Assembly: GCA_025041195.1 (NCBI GenBank)
Contig: JAKCFM010000001.1
Span: forward strand, 496,001 to 560,000
Direction: 5' to 3'
Source: Halobacteriales archaeon YIM A00013
GTDB lineage: Archaea; Halobacteriota; Halobacteria; Halobacteriales; Haloarculaceae
DNA: 64,000 nucleotides
In this document: positions 54,950 through 63,894 of the stretch, in pieces
How the letters are laid out: the number at the start of each line of letters is the position of its first letter
How positions within the stretch are numbered: the stretch's first letter is position 1
Made by a program: the position numbers and the translations under genes
Notes under the pieces: model-generated
Databases searched by the model: none
What the model was told of the DNA's origin: nothing
Seen by the model: only the letters and a program-made list of their open reading frames with translations

Positions 54950-54980
54950 GCTATAGGGTTCGCTATAGGAAATGCTATAG
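54950..54980 (-). repeat. CTATAG triplet, unit 3
   Basis: GCTATAG, GCTATAG and GCTATAG starting at 54950, 54962 and 54974, 12 bp apart; 98 bases upstream of the antitoxin start. Flanking bases match unit 1. Confidence 0.65.
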
Positions 54981-54989
54981 GCTCAAGCC

Positions 54990-55728
54990 GTTCGATCGAC
55001 CCACTTGCAAAACTCGTGGAAGTCTTCGCCGCCAGCCAGAATCCTTATTTGTCCTTTTTCTCCTTCAGAATAAAGTCTTTATAAGGGCTTTATTCTCCTT
55101 TATTCGCCAAGCACCGATCCCCACCTTGGGGTGTTCCGACTGTCACACCCAGCCTAAGATATGGACTTCAGCAGTGGGGAAGCACTCGACTATTCCTGAC
55201 TAACTCGACTACGACGTAGTTAACTAAAGTCGCTTTTTTCTAACTATGAGCTCACCACCGAGCACCATTCGGGAAATTCTCGATGAATTCCCGAAGCTCA
55301 GATAATGCAGCTCTCCCGGCCGCATGGCCGCAGTCGTATCTAGGTGGTCCGTTTCGACGACTGGCACAACCCGGTACGTCGTACACCTGGGATGCAGTTA
55401 GCGAGTGAGCTCTCCCGTCCTCTCAGTCGCCGAGAGCTGTCCCCGACGGGGATGCATCGTCGTGTACCATCCAGGCATATGCTTTCACCAGCTGTTTGGT
55501 GGGGGGTTGTGTGCTCGGTGGTGAGATTCGTACACTTTCGTGATGGATGCGAACATCTGCTTTCTGAGAGCTTGTTTCTGGCCCTGTATCGTTGGAAAGT
55601 GGGGGTCTCATCAGATCCCTTTGAGAAGTTCGTATTTGGCTCTCATGCCTCTCTACTTCTCTGTGATGAATGGGTCCGAGGTTGAGATGAAATGGATTCT
55701 ATGAGGTGGGTTTCGGTGTGATAGTCGG
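54990..55728. other. Intergenic region, no supported gene
   Basis: About 740 bases. AT-rich part with TTTATTCTCC repeats near 55070-55100, an inverted repeat ACTACG-a-CGTAGT near 55207-55219 and a 19-codon frame MSSPPSTIREILDEFPKLR at about 55245-55304 that could be a truncated gene. Longer frames at 55344-55685 have no coding character. Confidence 0.45.
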
Positions 55729-56043
55729 TCAATGGATGAAGAGATAGTCGATGATGCGACAATCTGGGCAGGTGATCTCGTAGCCATCGCCTTTTGCGTT
55801 CTTGATCGTCACTTCGTCCAGCTGCCAGCCGCCGGTATCGCATTGATCGCAGGTGTACCCACCCATGGAGTGATTGTCCACAGCCCCTGCCAAGATCTTT
55901 GCGCTGATCGGATGGAAGCACTGGAACCGGTGGTGAGCAGAAGAAGTGCCGGTGGTATTCCACGCTTGCACGCACACGCGCGTGGGCTCGGAAAAAGTGG
56001 TGTGGATGTCGTAGAAGACCGGAATCTCCGACACTCTGTTCAC
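55729..56043 (-). CDS. Hypothetical zinc-ribbon protein near the integrase
   Basis: 104 residues. C-terminal half has two CxxC pairs: GGYTCDQCDTGGWQ and EITCPDCRIIDY, an intact zinc ribbon. N-terminal half: MNRVSEIPVFYDIHTTFSEP. Starts with an ATGA overlap to the upstream gene. Part of the integrase-linked element. Confidence 0.68.
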   Translation of the reverse strand: MNRVSEIPVFYDIHTTFSEPTRVCVQAWNTTGTSSAHHRFQCFHPISAKILAGAVDNHSMGGYTCDQCDTGGWQLDEVTIKNAKGDGYEITCPDCRIIDYLFIH

Positions 56044-56732
56044 GTGCCATTGAGTACGTTATAGCAAGATTCGCAAAGATAACCCTCCCCATCAGGTCCA
56101 CCGCATCCTTTGACATCATTTTGGCATGATTCTCCGCTGAGCAAACCGGACAAGGATGGTTCCATGGGACGGAAATGTTTGGTGTGGGTGAAAAATTGCA
56201 CGCCAGAGCCTTGATTCCAATGGATGACACCCACCCATGGCTCCGTTTTTGTATAGGTATGAACAGATAGGTTGTAATCCTCACCTTCTTCGACGGCGTT
56301 TGAGATTTTCTCTTGTACTACTTTATTGACAGGAAATCCGGGTTCACAAATGAATTCCTGATAAGCTATTCCATGCTTAGCTCCATCCGCATTAATATAT
56401 ACAGTATTATCAACTGGATTTTCTGCATCAAATTCGGGAGAGACTAACCAACCAACTTCCTTTGGAAGGGACTTAACTGAAGCAGTGCAAAATCCTTTAA
56501 AATCATTGAGAGGAGGGCCGTAATATCGAGGGACTTCATTTGCATTCTCGGTGTTTGGAAACTCTTTCACATGCATATAACCATTTTTATGATAAGTATC
56601 GTGTCGTGTATCATTCCCTTCGCTACTAACTTGAGTTGCCACATAATGACCACCGCAATTAATGACTCCTACATTTATTGAATTACTCCCGTCAGAAACG
56701 GCGATCCGAATCCCATTTGCCATTGCATCCAT
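56040..56732 (-). CDS. Hypothetical protein near the integrase
   Basis: 230 residues starting MDAMANGIRIAVSDGSNSIN. C-terminal cysteines (SCQNDVKGCGG and YLCESCYNVLN) suggest a metal-binding tail. Contains TKTEPWVGVIHWNQGSGVQF. No family recognised. AT-richer than the core genes, hinting at transfer. Co-directional with the integrase. Confidence 0.62.
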   Translation of the reverse strand: MDAMANGIRIAVSDGSNSINVGVINCGGHYVATQVSSEGNDTRHDTYHKNGYMHVKEFPNTENANEVPRYYGPPLNDFKGFCTASVKSLPKEVGWLVSPEFDAENPVDNTVYINADGAKHGIAYQEFICEPGFPVNKVVQEKISNAVEEGEDYNLSVHTYTKTEPWVGVIHWNQGSGVQFFTHTKHFRPMEPSLSGLLSGESCQNDVKGCGGPDGEGYLCESCYNVLNGT

Positions 56733-56788
56733 TTCATATACACTGTAAGTTCATATCCATTTTCACTGGCCATCCCTCGCCTCTGTAG

Positions 56789-57394
56789 TCACAACGTAGC
56801 AGTGCTCATCGATTGGATAATGTTCTCCTCAGTCGGTGCTGCGAGGTACGGCTCGATCGCGTCGTAGCTAGACCACCCACCAAGCGCCATCACGATCCGT
56901 GGGGAAACCCCTTCCTCGACGAGCAGATGGTTGGCCCAGCAGCGCCGGAGATCGTGCGTCGACACACGGAGGTAATCATCGTCGCCAATATCTTTGGCGG
57001 CCTGTTCAGCCGCCTGCTCGACCCAGTACTGGAGCGTGCGCTTCGACCGATCAATGATTGGTTCGTCCCGGTCGACGTCCTCGTGCTGCACGTACCGGTT
57101 GATGGTGCGCTCCAGTTCGACGGGGAGCCACGTCTCACGATGTTTACCGTCGCCGTACTCACCGGAGGTATCCTTGCCGGCGACGACCTCCAGTGAGTGA
57201 TGCGTACCGTCGCTCATGCGTGAAACGTGGCGGGGCTCGACGTCGAGGACCTCCGCCACCCGCAGTCCACAGTCGCCCATCAGTCTGATCGCGATCTCTC
57301 GATCCCACGAGCTGGCAGCCCGTGGTAGGTGCTGGTACTCCTCTCGTGACATCCAGACGTTGAACGAGCCGTCTTTGTTCCGTTCGGTTCTCAT
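56789..57394 (-). CDS. Tyrosine recombinase (integrase), compact
   Basis: 201 residues with only the catalytic domain. R45 in DCGLRVAEVLD, K74 in VVAGKDTSG, H147 and R150 in STHDLRR, W174 in LGGWSSY, and Y183 in AIEPYL fit the R-K-H-R-W-Y set. No N-terminal DNA-binding SAM-like domain, as in compact integrases of some haloarchaeal viruses and plasmids. The two preceding minus-strand genes may be its cargo. att sites were not found. Confidence 0.85.
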   Translation of the reverse strand: MRTERNKDGSFNVWMSREEYQHLPRAASSWDREIAIRLMGDCGLRVAEVLDVEPRHVSRMSDGTHHSLEVVAGKDTSGEYGDGKHRETWLPVELERTINRYVQHEDVDRDEPIIDRSKRTLQYWVEQAAEQAAKDIGDDDYLRVSTHDLRRCWANHLLVEEGVSPRIVMALGGWSSYDAIEPYLAAPTEENIIQSMSTATL

Positions 57395-57656
57395 TGTTGC
57401 ACGTTTCTATTATGGATTTCGTGCAACTTAGTTACTCCGCACACGCCACCCGTTTCACTGAAAGTGCCGAATTCGACGCTTTGAGGGGATCGGTAGTGTT
57501 GTGGTTGCACGTTATTATACTACCACGCAATCATCCACACGCACTGAACGAAATCCTTATATTGACTCTCCGGAACATTTTGACATCTTCTCTCGGCCGT
57601 AGCCGTAGCACCGTCCTACGGGCGGCCGATCGCCATCCGATACGTGGCAATAGCAA

Positions 57657-58574
57657 ATGAAACACACAGTCCACGAGACGCTTGCAACAGCGTTTGAAAG
57701 CTACAGCATCGTGCGCCAACTGCGTGCTGTTCCACCACACGAAGTGTATGAAGTCACCGTCAATGGGCACCACGCCGTGTACAAGGGCAATATTGGCCCG
57801 ACGGGGAAAGCGGCAATTGAGGGACGCGTGACTGCATTCCTTGGTGAACAGACATCCGTGCCAGTACCACGGATACTCCGCGTGGGAGACGATCACTTCG
57901 TCGCCGAGTGGCATCCGGATGCCCCACTATCCGACGCAAGAAGAGACATTGACGAGACGTGGGCATTCGTCGCAGGACGAGGTCTCGCAACCTTACATGC
58001 CGAAACAAATCGATTTATCGACACGTACGGCCAGTTCCAGCCACAAAACGGCGAACTCACGAATACCGGGGCGAGCGACTGGCAGACCGCTGCAATCGCG
58101 TATGTCCGTCGTCACCGATCGATCCCTGATCAACGGGGCCACGCTGACAGTGTCGATACCGTCATCGATGTCCTCACTGATCGCTCGGAGCTCTTTGAAG
58201 ACGCTGACAGTCCCGTCTGCTGCCACGGCTGGGCAACCCCTGAGCACATCTCTGTGAGTGATGATCAGGTGAACTGCATGGTCGACTTCGAACACACACT
58301 GGCAGCACCGGGCGAGTTCGATTACTGGCGAACTGTCTTCCCGACGTTCAATCACGACACCGCCGCCCTGGAGCAAACGTTCCGGGATGGGTACGAATCC
58401 ATTCGATCATTCCCTGCAGGATTCGAGCGCAGAAAACCACTCTACCTGCTCATGAATCTCGTCTACTATTTCAAATCTCTGTATGTCCAGAACCAGCATG
58501 GACCGGAAGAGACAGCAAAACGAGCAAAGCGGTTTCGAAAGGATATCAGTGAGACGGTAAAACGACTCTCGTAG
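57657..58574 (+). CDS. APH/choline kinase-like protein with altered catalytic loop
   Basis: 305 residues of the aminoglycoside phosphotransferase fold: HAVYKGNIGPTGKAAIEGRVTAFLG with lysine 43, the LHAE helix, and the C-terminal part of the fold. The catalytic HGDxxxxN motif is replaced by HGWATPEH (H190, W192, H197), while DFE at 210-212 is kept. The missing Asp suggests altered chemistry or a pseudokinase. Possibly a small-molecule kinase; substrate unknown. Confidence 0.8.
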   Translation: MKHTVHETLATAFESYSIVRQLRAVPPHEVYEVTVNGHHAVYKGNIGPTGKAAIEGRVTAFLGEQTSVPVPRILRVGDDHFVAEWHPDAPLSDARRDIDETWAFVAGRGLATLHAETNRFIDTYGQFQPQNGELTNTGASDWQTAAIAYVRRHRSIPDQRGHADSVDTVIDVLTDRSELFEDADSPVCCHGWATPEHISVSDDQVNCMVDFEHTLAAPGEFDYWRTVFPTFNHDTAALEQTFRDGYESIRSFPAGFERRKPLYLLMNLVYYFKSLYVQNQHGPEETAKRAKRFRKDISETVKRLS

Positions 58575-58820
58575 CGAGTCACTGAAACACATACGAACGC
58601 GACGCTCTCAATCTCACACTACCGGTTGGGGTGAAAGAGTCCTGCTATCTGGCACCCTCCACGGAGTGAAATGCAACACCTATCAGGGGTCACTCCTCTG
58701 AAGGAGCACGGAAGGCGTGAGGGTTTCCACGTATTATCCTAGCACACAACTAGGGGTGTGGTGTTCTTGTCAGTTCGTACCGAGGGGAGTGCTTTGGCGT
58801 GATTGGCGCAAGAAATGAGC

Positions 58821-59264
58821 TTATGATGAAACCTCTGTAGATAGCGTTCTCCGCCTCTCGATAAACTGCGTCAGGAAAAACAACGCTCCACCAGCAACGG
58901 ATAGTGCCATCCCGAAACCTACGACGAGATGTGACAGTGTTGTTGGGTCATAGGTCACTTCGAACGTGTATACATCCCCCTGATATTGAACAGCGTAGTT
59001 GGCAAAGGTAGTCAGAGTAGTTCCTTCAACAGGTGCTGCTTGGCCTGTCATCAGTCGATCAAACACGGATTTCTCTTCCGACGTAAGATCAGAATACGCA
59101 ATTGGTGAGGCACTTGTGGATGCGTCTCCTTGGTCAACCTGAATCAAGTAAGGGGTTGCGTCTGTCTCGCTGTATGCAGCAGAACCAGTAATAGCGAGTC
59201 CAAGCACAAATAATCCAATAGCACTCACGTACACCGCAGGTCGTAACCACGAGCGGGGATTCAT
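58821..59264 (-). CDS. Two-helix membrane protein
   Basis: 147 residues. Helix near 10-30 (VYVSAIGLFVLGLAITGSAA) and one near the C-terminus (LVVGFGMALSVAGGALFFL); between them an extracytoplasmic 80-residue domain (DLTSEEKSVFDRLMTG). Haloarchaeal type, function unknown. The 58575-58820 gap contains no gene. Confidence 0.7.
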   Translation of the reverse strand: MNPRSWLRPAVYVSAIGLFVLGLAITGSAAYSETDATPYLIQVDQGDASTSASPIAYSDLTSEEKSVFDRLMTGQAAPVEGTTLTTFANYAVQYQGDVYTFEVTYDPTTLSHLVVGFGMALSVAGGALFFLTQFIERRRTLSTEVSS

Positions 59265-59394
59265 ACTACATTAATTGTTTGAACCTATCATAAATTTCCC
59301 CCTGCTGCCAAGGGCATTCTGTATTAAATGATACAGGGATACTGACAGTCTGTCAGCAGTCATCTCCTTCTGTACCGCTATTGACAGTGGTGTC

Positions 59395-59668
59395 CGACTT
59401 GATCAGCACCGAGAGATGGTTGAAATGGCCGTATGTTTTCTTGTTGCGACGGCATATCTCCCTCCTATGCCCCGGAACTGAATCCTGTCGAGTAGATCTG
59501 GCACCCAAAATGTAGCGACTTAATAAACTACGTCCCAGAATATATTGACGCCGTCGAAGCCCCATCGACCAGTCCATTGCGGCCAAGAACGACCAGCCCG
59601 AACTCCTGCGAGGATTCCTCAAAGGTACTGAGCTCGACTTTGAAATACAGTGTGGCGTTTTAGAATGA
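59395..59668 (+). pseudogene. Remnant of a DDE transposase (IS630-like)
   Basis: Plus-strand codons give APELNPVE followed by an in-frame TAG and IWHPKCSDLINYVPEYIDAVE, then after a shift IDQSIAAKNDQPELLRGFLK and GTELDFEIQCGVLE. The APELNPVE...W pattern is that of DDE-superfamily transposase ends. Frameshifts and a stop show decay. No terminal inverted repeats were identified. Confidence 0.55.
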
Positions 59669-59669
59669 A

Positions 59670-59915
59670 TCAGTCGATAATCGCGAGAAATATTGACCCT
59701 ATAAATACCGTTGCCCCCGTTGATAACCCTACTATAACAGCACTGAATGGGTTGTATGGATCGAATATATAATACGATACAGCAATGTAGATCCCTAAAA
59801 TTGCGCCAAAACCCCCTAATAATCCACTAGATATAACATAACGCAGTTTGTGATTCCATACTTTTATGCTAGGCGTTAAGAACCGTGTTTTAATTTTCTG
59901 TGATAAATCTGGCAT
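59670..59915 (-). CDS. Small membrane protein
   Basis: 81 residues: MPDLSQKIKTRFLTPSIKVW then two hydrophobic spans (YVISSGLLGGFGAILGIYIA and AVIVGLSTGATVFIGSIFLA). No family recognised. AT-rich codons differ from neighbours. Confidence 0.6.
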   Translation of the reverse strand: MPDLSQKIKTRFLTPSIKVWNHKLRYVISSGLLGGFGAILGIYIAVSYYIFDPYNPFSAVIVGLSTGATVFIGSIFLAIID

Positions 59916-59986
59916 ACTCTTGGTATCGTTCCTCTTCCTTAATAATTACGTGAACGGGGGTATCGCTTCATGTCCTGGACGCTCCC

Positions 59987-60568
59987 TCAAACCCACTGAT
60001 ACCGTGAGGAGTCCACAGGGGACACAGTTGATATTGATCCGTTGGTACTTGCTTCAGGTGATTGGTCATCGTATTTCGAAAGCCGAACACAGCCAACCTT
60101 CGGATCAGAAGTACTCTCACTGCATGCAATCAGCTGGCCATCGAGATACACTCCAACCCGCGTACCAGTCGTCCCATCTGGGGCGACAGCGACGAGACGA
60201 TACGCGATTTCCCCACTGCAGGACTGAGATGCGTTCGTAGCGGGAGTGGTTTGAAGGTCAATCCGGTAGGTAATCACGTCTGCATTTTCGGGTGAGGTGC
60301 GGACAGCTTTCGCTGTGAGTGCTGCCGCTGGTGTCGTTGTGTTAGTAACGCCCTCGAACACGTGTCTTCCATCTGATCCACCACTTGAGCGAGCAAAATC
60401 AGAAATTCCACCGCGGCAATCACGGTCAGTGATCGAAAGCGACTGTATCTCTGGAGCTGGTTCCGGTGGATTGGATTCAAAGGGACCTATCTGTGCAGCG
60501 AATGTACCACCCGTGAATATGAGTGCTGTAATGAGTGCCGTAGTAAGAGCGACGTAACGAGATTGCAT
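59987..60568 (-). CDS. Secreted protein
   Basis: 193 residues with an N-terminal Sec-type signal (MQSRYVALTTALITALIFTG). Body has ITDRDCRGGISDFARSSGG, SQSCSGEIAYRLVAVAPDGT and IACSESTSDPKVGCVRLSKY; five cysteines suggest disulfides. No family recognised. Confidence 0.68.
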   Translation of the reverse strand: MQSRYVALTTALITALIFTGGTFAAQIGPFESNPPEPAPEIQSLSITDRDCRGGISDFARSSGGSDGRHVFEGVTNTTTPAAALTAKAVRTSPENADVITYRIDLQTTPATNASQSCSGEIAYRLVAVAPDGTTGTRVGVYLDGQLIACSESTSDPKVGCVRLSKYDDQSPEASTNGSISTVSPVDSSRYQWV

Positions 60569-60648
60569 TATCCAGTTCTGAATTATGTTGACTTGTTCTT
60601 ATTTTCTTTCCACAATATCATCTTTTCAGTAGGCGAACCATTGGTGCG

Positions 60649-60969
60649 GTGGCGTATTCCAGGCTCAATTACGCTGTGACAGCAGTGGCCAGGGAACCGA
60701 CATTGGCAATTTCCAGTGCGGACGGTGTCGAACAACCGAATCCAATCGTCGAACAGAATTGGGACGAGGTGAAGAAACAGTTCCTCACGCAGTACAACTT
60801 CAGGAAACTACCAGCCGACAGTCGCACGCCCGCAATGCTGGTAGTACCATCCCATGGGGGCCGTCTGGACCTGGTCAGGCACGCTTTCGATGCTGTCTGT
60901 GACACGATGAGCATCGGTATCGCTCCCCTCGAAACCGACGGCACATACATCAATAAATTGTCTAAATAG
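60649..60969 (+). CDS. Hypothetical protein, low support
   Basis: 106 residues: WDEVKKQFLTQYNFRKLPAD and AMLVVPSHGGRLDLVRHAFDAV. The start (GTG) and the flanks are unclear; it may be a fragment of a longer gene. Confidence 0.4.
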   Translation: MAYSRLNYAVTAVAREPTLAISSADGVEQPNPIVEQNWDEVKKQFLTQYNFRKLPADSRTPAMLVVPSHGGRLDLVRHAFDAVCDTMSIGIAPLETDGTYINKLSK

Positions 60970-61109
60970 CGCTGCTAATCCATTCGTTGGCCCTTAAACG
61001 CCAAAAAACAGCCTTTTCAGGCAATTGATTAGGTGTGAGTTTTTCCAACGGTCGTGGTACCGCGACCCTCGGAAGTGTTATCCGCAAGCCGGGTCTTTGA
61101 TTATTTGCA

Positions 61110-61316
61110 ATGGCAAACGGTAAGGTTGATTTCTTCAACGACACTGGCGGCTACGGTTTCATTTCGACTGACGACGACGCAGTTGATGATGACGAAGATG
61201 TATTTTTCCACATGGAGGACATTGGCGGCCCGGATCTCGAAGAAGGGCAGGAAGTCGAGTTCGACATTGAATCATCCCCGAAGGGACCACGCGCGACGAA
61301 CCTCGTCCGCAACTAA
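61110..61316 (+). CDS. Cold-shock domain protein
   Basis: 68 residues, RNA/ssDNA-binding OB fold. RNP1 region NDTGGYGFIST, RNP2 EDVFFHMEDI and the acidic insert DDAVDDDEDV typical of halophiles. Complete as a single-domain CspA-type protein. A TATA-like stretch lies upstream. Confidence 0.93.
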   Translation: MANGKVDFFNDTGGYGFISTDDDAVDDDEDVFFHMEDIGGPDLEEGQEVEFDIESSPKGPRATNLVRN

Positions 61317-61409
61317 CAACTCTACGTCTGCCCGTCGTTGATAGCGATGGACGGATTGATTTTCTTTCAGACTGCTACACCACCACGAGCACTGGCTGTG
61401 TCAGTCGGG

Positions 61410-61850
61410 CTACTCCTCGACAAGAAGAATCACATACACGACTGAATCGTTGTGGCGAATGTAATATCCTTTGTCCGGATGTGAACCGTTGTATCTCGGT
61501 AATTTCCGTAGCGCACCGGCGGTATTTGTAAATTGCTCACCCGAAAGTCGTAACCCTACTTTGTGACGAGTTGCATCCGTCTCTACAGCTTGTCGAACAC
61601 CCTGCTGAATCGCATCCACAGCCTCAATTCGTACATCTTTTGCAGGGACAATTGTGGCATCTGAAGGAGGGGACGCTACTACTCTCAACTGGATCGCTCC
61701 ACTATTGTTCGACGTGAAATTGGTCGCGGTGGATTTCTGTGTACTCGGTGTTTCAGTAGCTTCATCGCCGGAGGTGCTGGCGAAGCAACCAGCAGTGGCG
61801 AGTGATAGAATCACCAATAATACGACGGTTGCTTGTTTGGAGTTGCCCAT
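61410..61850 (-). CDS. Lipoprotein
   Basis: 146 residues with a lipobox LATAGC after MGNSKQATVVLLVILS, cysteine 22 being lipidated. Mature part acidic: QLRVVASPPSDATIVPAKDV and GYYIRHNDSVVYVILLVEE. No family recognised. Confidence 0.72.
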   Translation of the reverse strand: MGNSKQATVVLLVILSLATAGCFASTSGDEATETPSTQKSTATNFTSNNSGAIQLRVVASPPSDATIVPAKDVRIEAVDAIQQGVRQAVETDATRHKVGLRLSGEQFTNTAGALRKLPRYNGSHPDKGYYIRHNDSVVYVILLVEE

Positions 61851-62091
61851 TTTCGGTCACTCTATCTGTACAGACCTATACATACACACAAAAAACTGGT
61901 CCCCCGTGGTGTGCCAACGGTTGCAACGGAGCGCATCTGCATGATCCCATCAACTGAACAGTGACCCCACCGGCCATACATCTATGTCAATACCATTAAC
62001 TTTCTACTATCGAAACAGAATTCGAAACCAATACAGGAGATTATTCTGCCCAGTACGACGGTTCTGGTTGATCACATAATCTTATGGAACT

Positions 62092-62138
62092 CCAACACAT
62101 ACGAAAGTTTATAACGAAAGCGAAATGCACAGAGAGTA
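62092..62138 (+). promoter_or_regulatory. Promoter of the RNA/ORF A/ORF B unit, copy 3
   Basis: CCAACACATACGAAAG and TTTATAA (62108-62114), 24 bases before the RNA element. The region before it no longer matches copies 1 and 2, so copy 3 lacks a coiled-coil gene upstream. Confidence 0.7.
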
Positions 62139-62213
62139 GGGAACGCCAGTCCGCGCGATTGTGCGTGGCGGAAATCGCGCCAGGTGTTGAAGCCACCTGA
62201 CGCTGGGGTTCCC
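62139..62213 (+). ncRNA. 75-nt structured 5' leader RNA, module copy 3
   Basis: Stem GGGAAC-g-CCAGT with GCTGG-g-GTTCCC (a G·U wobble at one end). Hairpin 1 is GCGCGATT with AATCGCGC, the longest of the three. Hairpin 2 is CAGGTG with CACCTG, in which one G-C pair of copies 1 and 2 is A-T here. Confidence 0.65.
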
Positions 62214-62273
62214 ATGGGTAGGTTACCCATGAAAAGCAACGCACTGCGGTACTGTAATCCTGTCGTATCGTCA

Positions 62274-62366
62274 ATGACTACCACGCGGTGTGCCCGCTGT
62301 GGACAGCCGGTAGCTCGTCCGCGCGCACACGCAACTGGCTGTCCGTCGTGGAGGGTCGGCTCGTGA
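62274..62366 (+). CDS. 30-residue Cys/His microprotein, module copy 3 (ORF A)
   Basis: MTTTRCARCGQPVARPR then AHATGCPSWRVGS. Same C6, C9, H19 and C23. The TGA overlaps the next GTG (GTGA). Confidence 0.65.
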   Translation: MTTTRCARCGQPVARPRAHATGCPSWRVGS

Positions 62367-62887
62367 GTCTCCCACAGTTCAGCTTCCGAACGGTAGACGG
62401 CCAGGTCAGCACACTTGATGGAATCGAGGATCGCGAGGAACTCTCTTCAGCTGAACTCCACCACGTGGTGGACATCGCCGAGAACTGTTGGTGTCGGCCC
62501 TGTCAATCAACGGAGTGTAGACACAGCCGCCAGGTTGAGGAGGTGCTGGCTATTGCTGATCTGAGCGAGCGTTCGGGCGGTGGGGTTGATGAACTTCCGT
62601 CGCTCGATCGGATTACTCGGTTTCGCTCGCAGGGCGAGACGATCTACACCGCCTGGTTCGAAAACGATGCCCGGCTTCGGGCGCATGAGCAACGGAGCGG
62701 GGATGTTACGCTGTTGGCGTTCTCACCTGATCGTCCGGAGGATCCTGCACGGGCGCAGACGCAGGACGAGGCAGTGTCTGCCGCGAGCTGTTTGCTAGAG
62801 GCTGTGGTTCCGTTCTGTGAGGCCCGATCGACCGATGAATTGCCTGTGATTCTCCAGTTGTTGGTCTCTCCAGCGCACTGCGAGTAA
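62363..62887 (+). CDS. SWIM-like zinc-binding protein, module copy 3 (ORF B)
   Basis: 174 residues from the GTG at 62363. CWCRPCQSTECRH at 42-54; QVEEVLAIADLSERSGGGVD, then RSQGETIYTAWFENDARL; ends VILQLLVSPAHCE. Complete and equal in length to the other copies, but without an adjacent full coiled-coil gene. Confidence 0.75.
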   Translation: MSLPQFSFRTVDGQVSTLDGIEDREELSSAELHHVVDIAENCWCRPCQSTECRHSRQVEEVLAIADLSERSGGGVDELPSLDRITRFRSQGETIYTAWFENDARLRAHEQRSGDVTLLAFSPDRPEDPARAQTQDEAVSAASCLLEAVVPFCEARSTDELPVILQLLVSPAHCE

Positions 62888-62969
62888 CCCCCTCGGAGGA
62901 ATCTTTTGAAACTGTATCTGTCCAGGATTACCCACCGCGAGCGAAGCTCGCGGCCTTTTTTCATCAACG

Positions 62970-63015
62970 TTTTTTCGACGAGTGGTTGCCGAAGGCAACC
63001 CGAGTCTAAAAAAGG
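62970..63015 (+). repeat. 46-nt hairpin element (copy 3)
   Basis: Run of T, CGAC, GAGT, arm GGTTGCC, GAA loop, arm GGCAACC, CGA, GTC, run of A, GG. Single hairpin in this copy. Confidence 0.7.
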
Positions 63016-63105
63016 TTGGGCAGTGGTTCCGTTCTGTGAAGCACGATCAATCGAGGAGTTGCCGTGATTCTCCAGTTGTTGGTCTCTCCAGCGCACTGCG
63101 AGTAA
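63016..63105 (+). pseudogene. Duplicated 3' tail of zinc-protein gene (copy 3)
   Basis: AVVPFCEARSIEELP, then one base is lost relative to ORF B so the frame shifts to a stop; the sequence still ends in the ORF B-like GCGCACTGCGAGTAA. Confidence 0.7.
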
Positions 63106-63263
63106 CCCCCTCGGAGGAATTTTTCGAAAACACATGGGGCTAGAATCACCCACTGCGAGCGGGTTACGAAATAGACTCGCACCGGGTGGTTGGAATCTCT
63201 ACGTTCCGTCCATGGCGATAGCATCGGTGTACATCCGCTTCACCCCTCCAGGATGGTCCTGGG

Positions 63264-63707
63264 TTACTGTGGCTGTTCACATTTTTCTGGGGCAATCCAA
63301 TCAACAGTAAGCCGGAGTACGATACCAAGAAGAAACAGGATCGTCCCAACGATAACTGCATATCCTCCTCCAACAAGCACCGCTGCAGTCACGAGCTCTC
63401 TCCATGTGGGTTCGTTAAATAAGGCATACCCGAATTTATTTGAAATCATTGAAAATATGGGTGCAAAAACGAGAAGTATGCAGATAGCCAGTCCCTGATT
63501 TCGATATGCGTGATATAGTGATAGCCCGGAGAAAACCATGATAAGTGTCATAAATACCACTCCCGAATTCTTTGGTAGCGATATCAATATTTGCGAAAAA
63601 ATCGATAGGAAGAAGCCAAAAATCACGAGACTTCCCGCTATTAACGTGAATTTTCGAGTCACTGATAGATTTTCTCCGATTATTGCTTTCGTTATCGTCG
63701 ATTTCAT
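63264..63707 (-). CDS. Four-helix membrane protein
   Basis: 147 residues, transmembrane segments FTLIAGSLVIFGFFLSIFSQ, VVFMTLIMVFSGLSLY, AICILLVFAPIFSMIS and AVIVGTILFLLGIVLRLTV. Starts MKSTITKAIIGENLSVTRK. AT-rich, no family recognised. Confidence 0.65.
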   Translation of the reverse strand: MKSTITKAIIGENLSVTRKFTLIAGSLVIFGFFLSIFSQILISLPKNSGVVFMTLIMVFSGLSLYHAYRNQGLAICILLVFAPIFSMISNKFGYALFNEPTWRELVTAAVLVGGGYAVIVGTILFLLGIVLRLTVDWIAPEKCEQPQ

Positions 63708-63894
63708 AGAGATTGCGTAAGTGGTACCAGAATACGGACTTCCATAGGTATTAAAACACCTCTATTTATATTATTCTTATTTAATTTAATTGATTACTTG
63801 TCTAGCGCCTAACTCAAGCTACGACCGTGATCCTGATAGCTCCCGAATTGGTTGAGCCCCGTTTGTCGCGTGGCTATCCGAGTCGGCCCGGTGG

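Noticed and set aside
55344-55685. 113-codon frame in the gap before the integrase cargo
   Set aside because: Low-complexity and no family likeness; treated as intergenic.
59353-59622. 89-codon minus-strand frame over the transposase remnant
   Set aside because: It is antisense to recognisable transposase codons and has no motif.
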